NCBI GenBank assembly: GCA_964626265.1
Contig: CAZVCG010000024.1
Span: forward strand, 1 to 30,369
Direction: 5' to 3'
Length of the DNA stretch: 30,369 nt
Source: CAZVCG01 sp964626265
GTDB taxonomy: Bacteria; Pseudomonadota; Alphaproteobacteria; UBA9219
The notes under the pieces were generated by a model. The model did no database searches. It was given only the letters and a program-made list of their open reading frames with translations, and was not told the DNA's origin. Below, piece by piece: positions 6,147-13,818 of the stretch. Made by a program: the position numbers and the translations under genes. Position 1 is the first letter of the stretch. Every line of letters starts with the position of its first letter.

Positions 6147-6949
6147 CCGACGCTCCTGAACATTCCGAGACTCTCACATCGCACACGTTGCTCACGCACC
6201 TGATTGATTTCCGGCGGCGGCTTATCTGGTCGATGCTGGCCATCGTCGCAGGATTTATCGTCAGTTACATTTTCGCGCCGGAGATTTACGCGTTTCTCGT
6301 GCATCCGCTGGCGAGCGCGACCGAGGGCGAGCAACGCCGCCTGATCTACACGGGCCTGACCGAAGCTTTCGTCACGTACATCAAGCTGGCGTTATGGTCG
6401 GGGTGTTTTCTGTCGTTTCCTGTGATCGCTGCGCAGGTGTGGATGTTCGTTGCGCCGGGCTTATACAAGCATGAACGCCGCGCGTTTTTGCCGTTCCTTG
6501 TTGCGACCCCCATTCTGTTTTTGATGGGCGCGGCGATGGCGTACTACCTCGTCTTTCCCTTGGCGTGGAAGTTTTTCCTGAGCTTCGAGGTTCCGGCCAT
6601 GGCGGGAAGCCTTCCTATTCAACTTGAGGCGCGGGTGAGCGAATATCTTTCGCTTTCCATGACCATCATCTTCGCGTTCGGGCTGGCGTTCGAATTGCCG
6701 GTGATCCTTGTGCTGCTGGCGCGCATCGGCGTGTTGTCTTCTGCTCAACTGTCACAATTCCGCCGCTATGCCATTGTATTGATTTTCGTCGCGGCGGCCA
6801 TTCTGACGCCGCCGGATGTCATCAGCCAGTTATGCCTCGCCTTTCCCCTTATGATCCTTTACGAAGTCTCGGTTTTGGGCGCGAAGTGGGTGGAAAAGAA
6901 GGGGGCAGGGGTCGGGGATCGGGGATCAGAAAAAGCCAAACGATCGTGA
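6143..6949 (+). CDS. tatC: Sec-independent translocase subunit TatC
   Basis: TatC is the six-helix inner-membrane core of the Tat receptor. The 268-aa product has the conserved cytoplasmic N-terminus (LLTHLIDFRRRLIWSM, with the essential L..HL.ELR-like motif) and the periplasmic loop before TEAF. Also present are the FVAPGLYKHER motif and late helices with FELPVILVLLARIGV and the ILTPPDVISQ segment. All six hydrophobic segments are visible. The last 15 or so codons (GAGVGDRGSEKAKRS) are read from a GGGGTCGGGGATC-type repeat at 6901-6929, so the C-terminal tail appears to be a repeat-derived extension rather than family sequence. Confidence 0.97.
   Translation: MTDAPEHSETLTSHTLLTHLIDFRRRLIWSMLAIVAGFIVSYIFAPEIYAFLVHPLASATEGEQRRLIYTGLTEAFVTYIKLALWSGCFLSFPVIAAQVWMFVAPGLYKHERRAFLPFLVATPILFLMGAAMAYYLVFPLAWKFFLSFEVPAMAGSLPIQLEARVSEYLSLSMTIIFAFGLAFELPVILVLLARIGVLSSAQLSQFRRYAIVLIFVAAAILTPPDVISQLCLAFPLMILYEVSVLGAKWVEKKGAGVGDRGSEKAKRS
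6901..6929 (+). repeat. GGGATCAG-type repeat, inside the 3' end of tatC
   Basis: Successive GGGGGCAG, GGGTCG, GGGATCG and GGGATCAG units match the degenerate repeats found at 8288, 19326, 22566, 23535 and 24384. Here the repeat is coding and supplies the end of TatC. Confidence 0.65.
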
Positions 6950-7021
6950 TTTTCATACCCTAGCCATTGCCGCCTTCTCCCGTTATAGTCTTGTATTACT
7001 AACATTTTTGGAATCCCGCCC

Positions 7022-8287
7022 ATGCATGACATCAAACTGATCCGCGAAAATCCCGAAGCCTTTGACAGGGCGCTCAAGCGCCGCGGCTTGCCGCCGTCGT
7101 CGGCCGAAATTTTGCGCCTCGATCAGGAATACCGCGCCACGCAAACGGCGATGCAGGAATTGCAGGCCAGGCGCAACGATCTGTCGAAGCAGGTCGGCGA
7201 GATCAAGCGCAAGGGCGGCGATGCCGACGCCGTCATGCGCGAAGTGGCCGACATGAAAGACAAGCTGGCCGATCTGGAAAACCGCGCGCGTCTGGAAGAC
7301 GAAGAATTGCGGGAACTTCTCGCCAATCTTCCGAACCGTCCGGCCGACGACGTTCCGGACGGCAAGGACGAACACGACAACAAGGAGGTACGCCGAGTCG
7401 GCGCGCCGCCGGATATCAAGAATCCGAAACAGCATTTCGAATTGGGCGAGGCCTTGGGCCTCATGGACATTCCGACGGCCGCCAAGCTGTCAGGCGCGCG
7501 CTTTACGCTTTTGAAAGGCGCGTTAGCGCGGATGGAGCGCGCGCTCGGCATGCTCATGCTCGACACGCATACGAAGGAGTTCGGCTATACCGAGTTCTCG
7601 CCGCCGTTGATGGTGAAGGACGAGATCGTTTATGGCACGGCGAATTTGCCCAAGTTCGCCGACGATCTGTTCCGCACGACCACGGGCCTGTGGCTCATCC
7701 CGACCGCCGAAGTGCCGCTGACGAACATCGTTTACGACAGCATCGTCAACCGCGACGAATTGCCCTATCGCTTTACGGCGATGACACCGTGTTTCCGCTC
7801 CGAAGCGGGATCGGCGGGCAAGGACACGCGCGGCATGTTGCGCCAGCACCAGTTTTACAAGGTCGAGCTGGTCAGCATTACGGCTCCCGATAAGTCATGG
7901 GAGGAGCATGAGCGCATGACGGCGTGCGCCGAAACCATTCTTAAAAAGCTGGGGCTGGCCTTCCGCACCATCACGCTTTGCACGGGCGACATGGGCTTTG
8001 CGTCGTGCAAGACGTACGACATCGAGGTTTGGCTGCCGGGGCAGAACACGTACCGCGAAATCTCAAGCTGTTCGAATTGCTGGGACTTTCAGGCGCGCCG
8101 CATGAACGCGCGTTGCAAGGCTCCGGGCGACAAGAACACCGAGTTCGTTCATACGCTGAACGGTTCCGGCATCGCGATTGGCCGCGCCTTGATTGCGGTT
8201 ATGGAAAACTACCAACAGCCGGATGGTTCGATTATCATTCCAGAAGCGCTGCGCCCCTACATGGGCGGGATGGAAGTCATCAGATGA
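7022..8287 (+). CDS. serS: Serine--tRNA ligase
   Basis: SerRS activates serine and charges tRNA-Ser. The 421-aa protein is full length. Residues about 25-105 form the long antiparallel coiled-coil arm (QTAMQELQARRNDLSKQVGE ... LADLENRARLEDEELRELL) that contacts the tRNA variable arm. The class II core follows, with TAEVPLTN, motif 2 FRSEAGSAG at about 258-266, GMLRQHQFYKVE and motif 3 GSGIAIGRALIAVMENYQ from about 381. The ATG at 7022 gives MHDIKLIRENPEAFDRAL, the standard start, although no clear ribosome-binding site precedes it. The tatABC-serS order is common in alphaproteobacteria. The usual following genes surE and pcm are absent. Confidence 0.98.
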   Translation: MHDIKLIRENPEAFDRALKRRGLPPSSAEILRLDQEYRATQTAMQELQARRNDLSKQVGEIKRKGGDADAVMREVADMKDKLADLENRARLEDEELRELLANLPNRPADDVPDGKDEHDNKEVRRVGAPPDIKNPKQHFELGEALGLMDIPTAAKLSGARFTLLKGALARMERALGMLMLDTHTKEFGYTEFSPPLMVKDEIVYGTANLPKFADDLFRTTTGLWLIPTAEVPLTNIVYDSIVNRDELPYRFTAMTPCFRSEAGSAGKDTRGMLRQHQFYKVELVSITAPDKSWEEHERMTACAETILKKLGLAFRTITLCTGDMGFASCKTYDIEVWLPGQNTYREISSCSNCWDFQARRMNARCKAPGDKNTEFVHTLNGSGIAIGRALIAVMENYQQPDGSIIIPEALRPYMGGMEVIR

Positions 8288-8317
8288 CAGTGGGCAGGGA
8301 TCAGAAACCAGAAGGAG
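8288..8317 (+). repeat. GGGATCAG-type repeat ending in a ribosome-binding site
   Basis: CAGTGGGCAGGGATCAGAAA is followed by CCAGAAGGAG immediately after the serS stop. It belongs to the same degenerate family as 6901-6929. Its right end contains GAAGGAG (8311-8317), the apparent ribosome-binding site of the lipoprotein gene that follows. Confidence 0.5.
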
Positions 8318-8325
8318 AAAATCGA

Positions 8326-9237
8326 TTGAGGTACTATATTCTGATACCTGCGTTCTGCCTTCTGATGTCTGGGTGCACGCTGTTCAAGCCGCCGGTCCGC
8401 GAGGGCTGGCCGGATCGCAGTACGATCGTTCCCGGCGAGGAAATCACGGTCGGCAAAAATCAGAACGTTTACGGCCTCGCGCGCAAATACGGCGTGTCGA
8501 TGCGCGATGTGATCGTGCTGAACGACTTGCAACCGCCGTTTACGCTTAAAACCGGGCAACGTCTCGTTATGCCCGCAAAAAATCAGGATTATGCGCCTGT
8601 TCCCGCCGCCGCGCCTGTGGCGAACATCGAGCAGACGCAACTGGAGCCTATAACGGCGCAGCCGTTTTCTTCCCAGACCGTGACTTCGGCGCCTCTGGAG
8701 CCGCCGAAAAACGGTTCGGCATCAAGCGCGCCAGGCTCGATCTTGCCGCCTCCGCCGTCCGCGAAGCCGCTTGCGACAACCGTTTCGCCGAACAGCGCCA
8801 AGACGGCTATGGCAGCGAAAACGACGGAGCCTGTTGCCGCCGAGCATAAATCCTCCTCGATCCAATTCACATGGCCGCTGCAAGGCCCGATTTTATCGGA
8901 ATACGGCAAGAAGCCGACGGGCACGAACAACGACGGCATCAACATCGGCGCGCCCAAAGGCGCGCCAGTCGTGGCGGCTGCCGGCGGCATGGTCGTATAT
9001 GCGGGCAACGAGATGAAGGGCTTCGGGAACCTTGTGCTGATCCGTCACGAAGGCGGGTGGGTTACGGCCTACGCGCATCTCGACAGGATGCTGGTTGCGA
9101 AGGACAACATCGTCGCGGCGGGCGACATGATCGGCACGGTCGGCAACACCGGCGGCGTTTCGACTCCACAGTTACACTTTGAAACGCGGTTGGACGGAAA
9201 AGCCGTCGATCCGCAAAGCGTGATTAAGAAGTCGTAA
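8326..9237 (+). CDS. NlpD/EnvC-like lipoprotein: LysM plus degenerate LytM (M23) domain
   Basis: This is probably an outer-membrane or periplasmic activator of cell-wall amidases during division. I chose TTG 8326: GAAGGAG lies 8 nt upstream, and this start gives MRYYILIPAFCLLMSGC, a lipoprotein signal with lipobox LMSG-C (Cys-17). An upstream ATG at 8284, overlapping the serS stop, would bury that signal. A LysM domain spans about 35-85 (YGLARKYGVSMRDVIVLNDL). A Pro/Ala linker follows, then a LytM domain from about 180. The zinc-ligand motif HxGxD reads NDGIN (Asn-202, Asn-206), while His-251 (YAHLD) and His-284 (LHFE) remain. Two ligands are lost, as in E. coli NlpD, so it is probably not an enzyme. 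Confidence 0.9.
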   Translation: MRYYILIPAFCLLMSGCTLFKPPVREGWPDRSTIVPGEEITVGKNQNVYGLARKYGVSMRDVIVLNDLQPPFTLKTGQRLVMPAKNQDYAPVPAAAPVANIEQTQLEPITAQPFSSQTVTSAPLEPPKNGSASSAPGSILPPPPSAKPLATTVSPNSAKTAMAAKTTEPVAAEHKSSSIQFTWPLQGPILSEYGKKPTGTNNDGINIGAPKGAPVVAAAGGMVVYAGNEMKGFGNLVLIRHEGGWVTAYAHLDRMLVAKDNIVAAGDMIGTVGNTGGVSTPQLHFETRLDGKAVDPQSVIKKS

Positions 9238-9243
9238 GCCCCA

Positions 9244-9272
9244 TTGACATGGTGATGTAAAAGTGTTACACT
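9244..9272 (+). promoter_or_regulatory. Promoter of the RHH/RelE toxin-antitoxin pair
   Basis: A perfect TTGACA (9244-9249), a 17-bp spacer and TACACT (9267-9272) lie just upstream of the antitoxin. AGTGT-T-ACACT is an 11-bp palindrome overlapping the -10 box and is a likely site for antitoxin autorepression. Confidence 0.65.
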
Positions 9273-9298
9273 CCTTGTTCTTTAAAGGAGCGCGTGAA

Positions 9299-9526
9299 AT
9301 GCCAACTAATAATCCACGCTTGAATGTAACTTTCCAACCGGAAACGGCTGCTCTATTGGCACGTTTGGCTAAGGCAGAAGGTAAGACTGTAGCCGGTCTT
9401 GCAAAAGAGCTTGTATTGGATGCCTTGGAACGCCGTGAAGATATGGCTCTTTCGGAATTGGCAGAGCTATGCGAACGCGAGCAAAAAGGAAAAAAGCTTG
9501 TTTCGCATGCCGAAGCCTGGAAATAG
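9299..9526 (+). CDS. Ribbon-helix-helix antitoxin of a RelE-type pair
   Basis: The 75-aa protein begins MPTNNPRLNVTFQPETAALL. The RLNVTF strand followed by two helices (ETAALLARLAKAEGKTVAGL, then AKELVLDALERRED) is the MetJ/Arc-type ribbon-helix-helix fold used by many RelB/ParD antitoxins for operator binding. The C-terminal part (LAELCEREQKGKKLVSHAEA) would wrap the toxin. The start is set by AAAGGAG (9284-9290), 8 nt upstream. An in-frame upstream extension would overlap the promoter. The toxin gene follows after 15 bp. The exact antitoxin family cannot be assigned. Confidence 0.88.
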   Translation: MPTNNPRLNVTFQPETAALLARLAKAEGKTVAGLAKELVLDALERREDMALSELAELCEREQKGKKLVSHAEAWK

Positions 9527-9541
9527 TGGCGTTGCTTGAGC

Positions 9542-9826
9542 ATGTATACGATAAGCTATTTTACGCGTGTTGTTGAAAAACATATACCGGCTCTTCCGAA
9601 AACGATGAAGAACCGAATTAAGTCTGCAATTGAAACACGACTGGCGAGCGATCCCATAGGATTCGGGAAGCCCTTACAACATTCATTAAAGGGGCATCGG
9701 CGGTTGCGCGTTGGTGATTATCGGGTCGTCTACCGGATCGCAACCGAACAAAAACAGGTTGTTATTGTTGCGATCGCGCATCGTAAAGATATTTACAAAA
9801 TGGTGAGCGGTTTCTCAGACAGTTGA
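9542..9826 (+). CDS. RelE/ParE superfamily toxin
   Basis: The 94-aa protein has the RelE-type fold: the N-terminal strand YTISYFTRVVEKHIPALP, two helices (KTMKNRIKSAIETRL), then the conserved block LKGHRRLRVGDYRVVYRI and a last strand VIVAIAHRKDIYKMV. RVGDYRVVYR and AHRKDIY are the signature segments of RelE mRNA interferases (RelE/YafQ-like). ParE-type gyrase toxins share the fold, so the target is uncertain. I chose ATG 9542 over TTG 9536. It has no strong ribosome-binding site and is probably coupled to the antitoxin. Its 3' end overlaps the folP 3' end by 12 bp, tail to tail. Confidence 0.9.
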   Translation: MYTISYFTRVVEKHIPALPKTMKNRIKSAIETRLASDPIGFGKPLQHSLKGHRRLRVGDYRVVYRIATEQKQVVIVAIAHRKDIYKMVSGFSDS

Positions 9827-10684
9827 GGCAATCGTTGCCGTCATTTTCGCGACACGCGCCATTTCTTTCACGTCGTGAACGCGCAGGATGGCCGCGCCGC
9901 GCATGACGCAGGCGGCGACGCAGGCGGCGGTGCCTTCGAGACGTTCTTCCACGGGCAGATCGAGCGTGCGGCCTATGAAGCTTTTGCGCGACGGCCCCGC
10001 CAGCACCGGAAAACCAAGCTCCTTCAGTTTGTCGAGTTCGTTTATCAGACGCAGGTTTTGCTCGATCGTTTTGCCGAACCCGAGGCCGGGATCGACGATG
10101 ATCTTTTCGCGAGCGACGCCTGCTTTCATGGCGTTGTCTGCCAGATTTTTCAGTTGATTTTTAACGTCACTTACAATGTCGCCGGATGATGGCGCTTCGT
10201 ACATCGCGCCAAGCCGCAAATCTTTAGTGACGGCATCCGCGCTGCTGCTGTTGTGCATCAGAACGAGAAAAACGCCATGTCGCGCGGCGAGGGCGAGCAT
10301 GGCGGGGTTTTGCTGCGCGCCGGAAATGTCGTTGATGATCGCCGCGCCTGCTGCCACTGCCTTGGCGGCGACTTCCGCCTTCATCGTGTCGATGCTGAGC
10401 GGCATATCCGGCATTGTGTGGCGCAGGGCTTCAATCACAGGGATCGTGCGGCGGATTTCTTCGTCGGCGTTTACGGGAACCGCGCCCGGGCGCGTGCTTT
10501 CGCCGCCGATGTCGAGAATGTCCGCGCCGTTCGCGATCATCTGTTCGGCTTGACGCAATGCAGCGTTAACGGCGTCATTCGCGCTCATCAACCCGTCGCC
10601 TGAAAACGAATCCGGCGTGACGTTCAGAATGCCCATGATCAGGGGGCGTCGGCCGAGTTCGGAAAGAGCGTTTGCTGTACCCAC
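9815..10684 (-). CDS. folP: Dihydropteroate synthase
   Basis: DHPS condenses 6-hydroxymethyl-dihydropterin diphosphate with p-aminobenzoate and is the sulfonamide target. The 289-aa protein carries IMGILNVTPDSFSGDG (residues about 16-31), DIGGESTRPGA, SIDTMKAEVA, IINDISGA, the DPGLGFGK loop and GPSRKSFIGR near residue 235. The C-terminal LRVHDV is also present. All pterin-binding signatures are intact. It follows folK by 3 bp on the minus strand, so the two form a folate operon in which FolK supplies the FolP substrate. The 3' end overlaps the RelE-type toxin gene by 12 bp, convergently. Confidence 0.97.
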   Translation of the reverse strand: MGTANALSELGRRPLIMGILNVTPDSFSGDGLMSANDAVNAALRQAEQMIANGADILDIGGESTRPGAVPVNADEEIRRTIPVIEALRHTMPDMPLSIDTMKAEVAAKAVAAGAAIINDISGAQQNPAMLALAARHGVFLVLMHNSSSADAVTKDLRLGAMYEAPSSGDIVSDVKNQLKNLADNAMKAGVAREKIIVDPGLGFGKTIEQNLRLINELDKLKELGFPVLAGPSRKSFIGRTLDLPVEERLEGTAACVAACVMRGAAILRVHDVKEMARVAKMTATIASTV

Positions 10685-10687
10685 GGC

Positions 10688-11209
10688 TTACAGCGTTTCG
10701 TTGATCGCGCGCAGATCGTTGTGATCCGGCAGCGCTTCGAGCATCGACTTTACCGTCTTGCCGTTCACGGGATGCCTCCAGTCGGCGGCGATGTCGGCCA
10801 AGGGCTTTAACACGAACGATCGTTCGTGCAGCAAAGCATGGGGCACATTCAATTCGGCAGAGGACATGTGAAGGTCGTCGTAAAAGAGGATGTCTATGTC
10901 GATAATGCGCGGTCCGTAACGAAAGGTCGGTGTGCGGCCGATATCGCGTTCGATTTGCTTGATCGTGAAGAGCAGGGCTTGAGGCTCGAGCGCCGTATGG
11001 CCCGACACTGCGGCGTTCAGGAAATCCGGTTGGTCGGTTACATAGGCCGCTGACGTTTCGTAAACAGGCGAGACGCCTGTCAGGGTCATATAGCGCGCCA
11101 GAGCCTTGTTGGCCGCGCGCAGGTTCGCCAGACGGTCGCCCATATTCGAGCCGAGCGAGAGGCAGACTTTATGCGTTGCGGATTGGGCCGTGTTTGACAT
11201 GGGCCGCAT
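10688..11209 (-). CDS. folK: 2-amino-4-hydroxy-6-hydroxymethyldihydropteridine pyrophosphokinase (HPPK)
   Basis: HPPK transfers pyrophosphate from ATP to hydroxymethyl-dihydropterin, the step before DHPS. Signatures are VCLSLGSNMGDRLANL near the N-terminus, DQPDFLNAAV, RTPTFRYGPRIIDIDILFYD (the ATP and Mg site with the two catalytic aspartates) and the LNVPHALLHERSFVLKPLADI block. I place the start at ATG 11209 (MRPMSNTAQ); ATG 11200 is equally possible, and a TTG at 11236 lacks support. It is the first gene of folKP and follows the terminator hairpin of the flagellar operon (11254-11276), so it should have its own promoter or depend on read-through. Confidence 0.95.
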   Translation of the reverse strand: MRPMSNTAQSATHKVCLSLGSNMGDRLANLRAANKALARYMTLTGVSPVYETSAAYVTDQPDFLNAAVSGHTALEPQALLFTIKQIERDIGRTPTFRYGPRIIDIDILFYDDLHMSSAELNVPHALLHERSFVLKPLADIAADWRHPVNGKTVKSMLEALPDHNDLRAINETL

Positions 11210-11253
11210 GATGCCGTTACCGCCTGCCGAAGGCAAGAACCGAGATTCGTAAA

Positions 11254-11276
11254 TTCCCCTTGTTTATCAAGGGGAA
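11254..11276 (-). terminator. Hairpin between flgH and folK
   Basis: TTCCCCTTG and CAAGGGGAA form a perfect 9-bp stem with a 5-nt loop, between the flgH stop and the folK start. On the minus strand it is followed by ATTTACG, only a weak U-tract. It probably ends or attenuates the flagellar operon. Confidence 0.6.
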
Positions 11277-11284
11277 GTAAAACG

Positions 11285-12025
11285 CTAGAACGGCATCACG
11301 ATATCGAAGAACTGGCTGCCGTAGCGGGGTTGCTGCACATCGTTGATGGTGCCGCGGCCGCCGTAGGAAACGCGCGCTTCCGCGATTTGATCGTATTTCA
11401 CCGTATTTTCGGGGGATATATCTTCAGGCCGGATGACCCCCGTGACCTTCAGTTCGCGCGTATCATAATTGACGGCCATTTGCTGCTTGCCTGCAAGCAC
11501 AAGATTTCCGTTCGGCAGAACTTGCGTGATCGTCGCGGCGACCCGCAGATTGATCTTTTCGGAGCGGTCGATCGATCCCTTGCCGTCGTTGCTCATCTTG
11601 CTGCCCATTTTGGCGATGCTCGACGGACTGATGCCTTCGGGGAAGAAATCGGCCAGCTTGCCTTCATAGCCCAAAAAGTTCGTCAGGTTGGCGTCGTCCG
11701 AATTGTCGCGCGAGCGTTTGGTCTGGTTGGACAGTTGCGCTTTTTCGTCGAGGCTGATGACGACGGTCAGAATGTCGCCGACGCGGCTTGCGCGCTGGTC
11801 GCGGAAGAACGCGCGCGATCCCGTTTGCCACAAGGAATTAGGTTGGCGTTCGCTGAGAACAGGGGCGGGCATGGGCATGCTGACGGGCGTGACGCCCGCG
11901 ATGCGCGAGGGGTCTTGCACGGCGGCCAGTTTGGGTTCGGCTCCTATGCTGTTCATGCGGTTCATGGCGTTACAGGCCGTGAGGGAGGCGGCCATGCAAA
12001 GAAGAATGAAAAGGCGAGATTTCAT
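11285..12025 (-). CDS. flgH: Flagellar L-ring protein FlgH (lipoprotein)
   Basis: FlgH forms the outer-membrane L-ring around the flagellar rod. The chosen start gives MKSRLFILLCMAASLTAC, a lipoprotein signal with lipobox LTA-C (Cys-18). It is preceded by AAGGGA at suitable spacing, whereas an ATG 18 nt upstream (12043) overlaps the flgA stop as ATGA. Family signatures are SLWQTGSRAFFRDQRASRVGD, ILTVVISLDEKAQLSNQT, GSIDRSEKINLRVAATIT, QVLPNGNLVLAGKQQ and the end IRPEDISPENTVKYDQIAEAR. The YGGRGTINDVQQPRYGSQ tail is typical of alphaproteobacterial FlgH. It is the last gene of flgFGAH. The P-ring gene flgI is not in the window. Confidence 0.97.
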   Translation of the reverse strand: MKSRLFILLCMAASLTACNAMNRMNSIGAEPKLAAVQDPSRIAGVTPVSMPMPAPVLSERQPNSLWQTGSRAFFRDQRASRVGDILTVVISLDEKAQLSNQTKRSRDNSDDANLTNFLGYEGKLADFFPEGISPSSIAKMGSKMSNDGKGSIDRSEKINLRVAATITQVLPNGNLVLAGKQQMAVNYDTRELKVTGVIRPEDISPENTVKYDQIAEARVSYGGRGTINDVQQPRYGSQFFDIVMPF

Positions 12026-12039
12026 GATCGTATTTCCCT

Positions 12040-13002
12040 TCATTGCGCCGAAGCCAGTCTTTGCGCCGTATGGATGCGGATGACGCCTGCGCCTTCGACG
12101 GTGCCTTCGACGGTGCGGTTACTTTGCGTGTTGGTGACGCGCACGACATCGCCTACCGCGCCATCCTGTAGGGCGCGGCCTTGGGCCGTGACTGTCATAT
12201 AGGGAGTCTGTATTTTCATCGTGACGAGCGATCCGCGCGTCACGAGGCGGGCCGGTATGATAGCGCGTGCGCTAATAGGCTGACCGCTGGCAAGATCGTG
12301 CCTCAGTTCGCGCCCGATCAATTGAGAGGGATCGGTGATGACATCGTTTGTAAGCTTGTCCGTGGCGACGGTGATCCAGGCGATGTCGGATTCGCCGATC
12401 GTCATGCCCCGCTCAAGGCGGCGCGCCAGCATAGGCACGTCGCGCTTGACGACAACGCGGCCCGTGACAGGAAGAACGAGAGGCGTGGCGCCCGTTTCTG
12501 CAACGAGTTCCGAACGGAAACGCTTGTTGAGCGCGTCGAAATCGAAATTGTTCAACGTGAATTTCGGCGCGCGGTCGGCCGGAAGGTTGATTTCCAGCGC
12601 CTTGTTGTCGAACATAATCTCAATCTTGCCGTTGAGCTTTTCGGACTTCAGCTTGTCGAGAACGGCGGATTCGATCATGTCCTGCGAAATCTTGGTGGCC
12701 GCGCGGGTGATGACCGCGCGGTCGGCCAGACTTTCCGGTTGCCAATCGAGACGGTTGTTAACGGCCAGCTTTTTCAGGACGTTCACGTCGTAAGTGACGC
12801 TTTTGCCCGGCGCCGGGGCCGTGGCGATGGCGCGGTCGAGCGCGACCGGAACGCCGGAAAAGACGTCGGACAGCTTGACGGAGGGGCTGTTGACCTCGCT
12901 GGCAGGCTTGAGGACGATGATTTCTTCCGCCCGCGCGATTCCCAGCATGGTGGCGAGGGCTATGAGAACGACGATGAAAAAAACCCGAAGAAAGCGGATC
13001 AT
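12040..13002 (-). CDS. flgA: Flagella basal body P-ring formation protein FlgA
   Basis: FlgA is the periplasmic chaperone for assembly of the FlgI P-ring. The 320-aa product has a Sec signal peptide (RVFFIVVLIALATMLGIARA, cleavage after ARA) and a two-part mature region. The C-terminal SAF-type domain is clear: VVKRDVPMLARRLERGMTIG, then the DIAW segment, then IGRELRHDLASGQPISARAI, and TVTAQGRALQDGAVGDVVRV before VEGTVEGAGVIRI. The start is 5 bp downstream of the flgG stop. Its own stop overlaps the upstream ATG of flgH by 4 bp, pointing to coupled translation. Confidence 0.95.
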   Translation of the reverse strand: MIRFLRVFFIVVLIALATMLGIARAEEIIVLKPASEVNSPSVKLSDVFSGVPVALDRAIATAPAPGKSVTYDVNVLKKLAVNNRLDWQPESLADRAVITRAATKISQDMIESAVLDKLKSEKLNGKIEIMFDNKALEINLPADRAPKFTLNNFDFDALNKRFRSELVAETGATPLVLPVTGRVVVKRDVPMLARRLERGMTIGESDIAWITVATDKLTNDVITDPSQLIGRELRHDLASGQPISARAIIPARLVTRGSLVTMKIQTPYMTVTAQGRALQDGAVGDVVRVTNTQSNRTVEGTVEGAGVIRIHTAQRLASAQ

Positions 13003-13007
13003 GACGA

Positions 13008-13793
13008 TTACCTCAATTGGCTAATGGTCGTGAGCATGTCGTCGGCGGTCTTGATGACGCGCGAGTTCATTTCATACGCGCGCTGGGCCGTGATGAGATT
13101 CGTAATTTCGCCGACGATGTCGACGTTCGACGTTTCAAGCGAGCCTTGCACGACGCTGCCGAAGCCCGCTGCTTGCGGGTTGCCGACGACTGGCGAGCCG
13201 GACGTTTCCGTCTCGATCAACAGGTTGTTGCCGATGGCTTCGAGGCCGGTTGGATTCTGGAAGGTCGCGAGCTGTAACTGACCGAGGTTTTGGAGGTTCG
13301 TCTGGCCGTCGATCTGGGCCATGACCTGACCGCTGGCGTTGATCGTCACCGATGTCGCGTTTTGCGGCACGGAGATGGCGGGCAGAACCTGAAAGCCGTC
13401 GGCGGTGACCAGCTGGCCGTTGCCGTTCAACTGGAACGAGCCGTCGCGCGAATAGGCGGTCGTGCCGTCGGGCCGTTGAATCTGGAAAAAGCCGCGTCCG
13501 TTGATCGAGAGGTCGTATTGATTGCCCGTGACGGTCAGATTGCCTTGCGTATTGATGCGGTAAGTCGCCACGGGCTTGACGCCGAGACCGACCTGAAGGC
13601 CGGAGGGCAGCAACGTGCCGGTGTCGGACGAGGGCGAACCGACTCGGCGCAGGTTTTCGTACAGCATGTCCTGAAACTCGGCGCGCGAGCGCTTGAAGCC
13701 AGGCGTGGAAAGGTTGGCGATGTTGTTCGAAATGACTTCGACGTTCAATTGCTGGGCTGCCATGCCCGTGGCGCCGATGCTGAGTGCTCTCAT
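13008..13793 (-). CDS. flgG: Flagellar distal rod protein FlgG
   Basis: FlgG builds the distal rod of the basal body. The 261-aa length matches the family. The N-terminus MRALSIGATGMAAQQLNVEV followed by ISNNIANLSTPGFKRSRAEF is the classic rod-protein signature, and SPSSDTGTLLPSGLQVGLGV is the FlgG-specific insertion. YDLSINGRGFFQIQRPDGT and TSNVDIVGEITNLITAQRAY complete the family pattern, the latter being the C-terminal coiled coil. A GGGAGG ribosome-binding site precedes the start. It lies 25 bp downstream of flgF and 5 bp upstream of flgA. Confidence 0.98.
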   Translation of the reverse strand: MRALSIGATGMAAQQLNVEVISNNIANLSTPGFKRSRAEFQDMLYENLRRVGSPSSDTGTLLPSGLQVGLGVKPVATYRINTQGNLTVTGNQYDLSINGRGFFQIQRPDGTTAYSRDGSFQLNGNGQLVTADGFQVLPAISVPQNATSVTINASGQVMAQIDGQTNLQNLGQLQLATFQNPTGLEAIGNNLLIETETSGSPVVGNPQAAGFGSVVQGSLETSNVDIVGEITNLITAQRAYEMNSRVIKTADDMLTTISQLR

Positions 13794-13818
13794 AGTCTTT
13801 CTGACCTCCCTTAAAACC

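Noticed and set aside
7978..8325. Long upstream extension of the LytM lipoprotein frame into serS
   Set aside because: It overlaps serS in another frame and would bury the lipoprotein signal peptide; the TTG at 8326 with its ribosome-binding site explains the gene.
12181..13281. 366-codon open frame antisense to flgA and the end of flgG
   Set aside because: Spans two well-supported genes on the other strand and has low-complexity Arg/Asp-rich content typical of antisense frames in GC-rich DNA.
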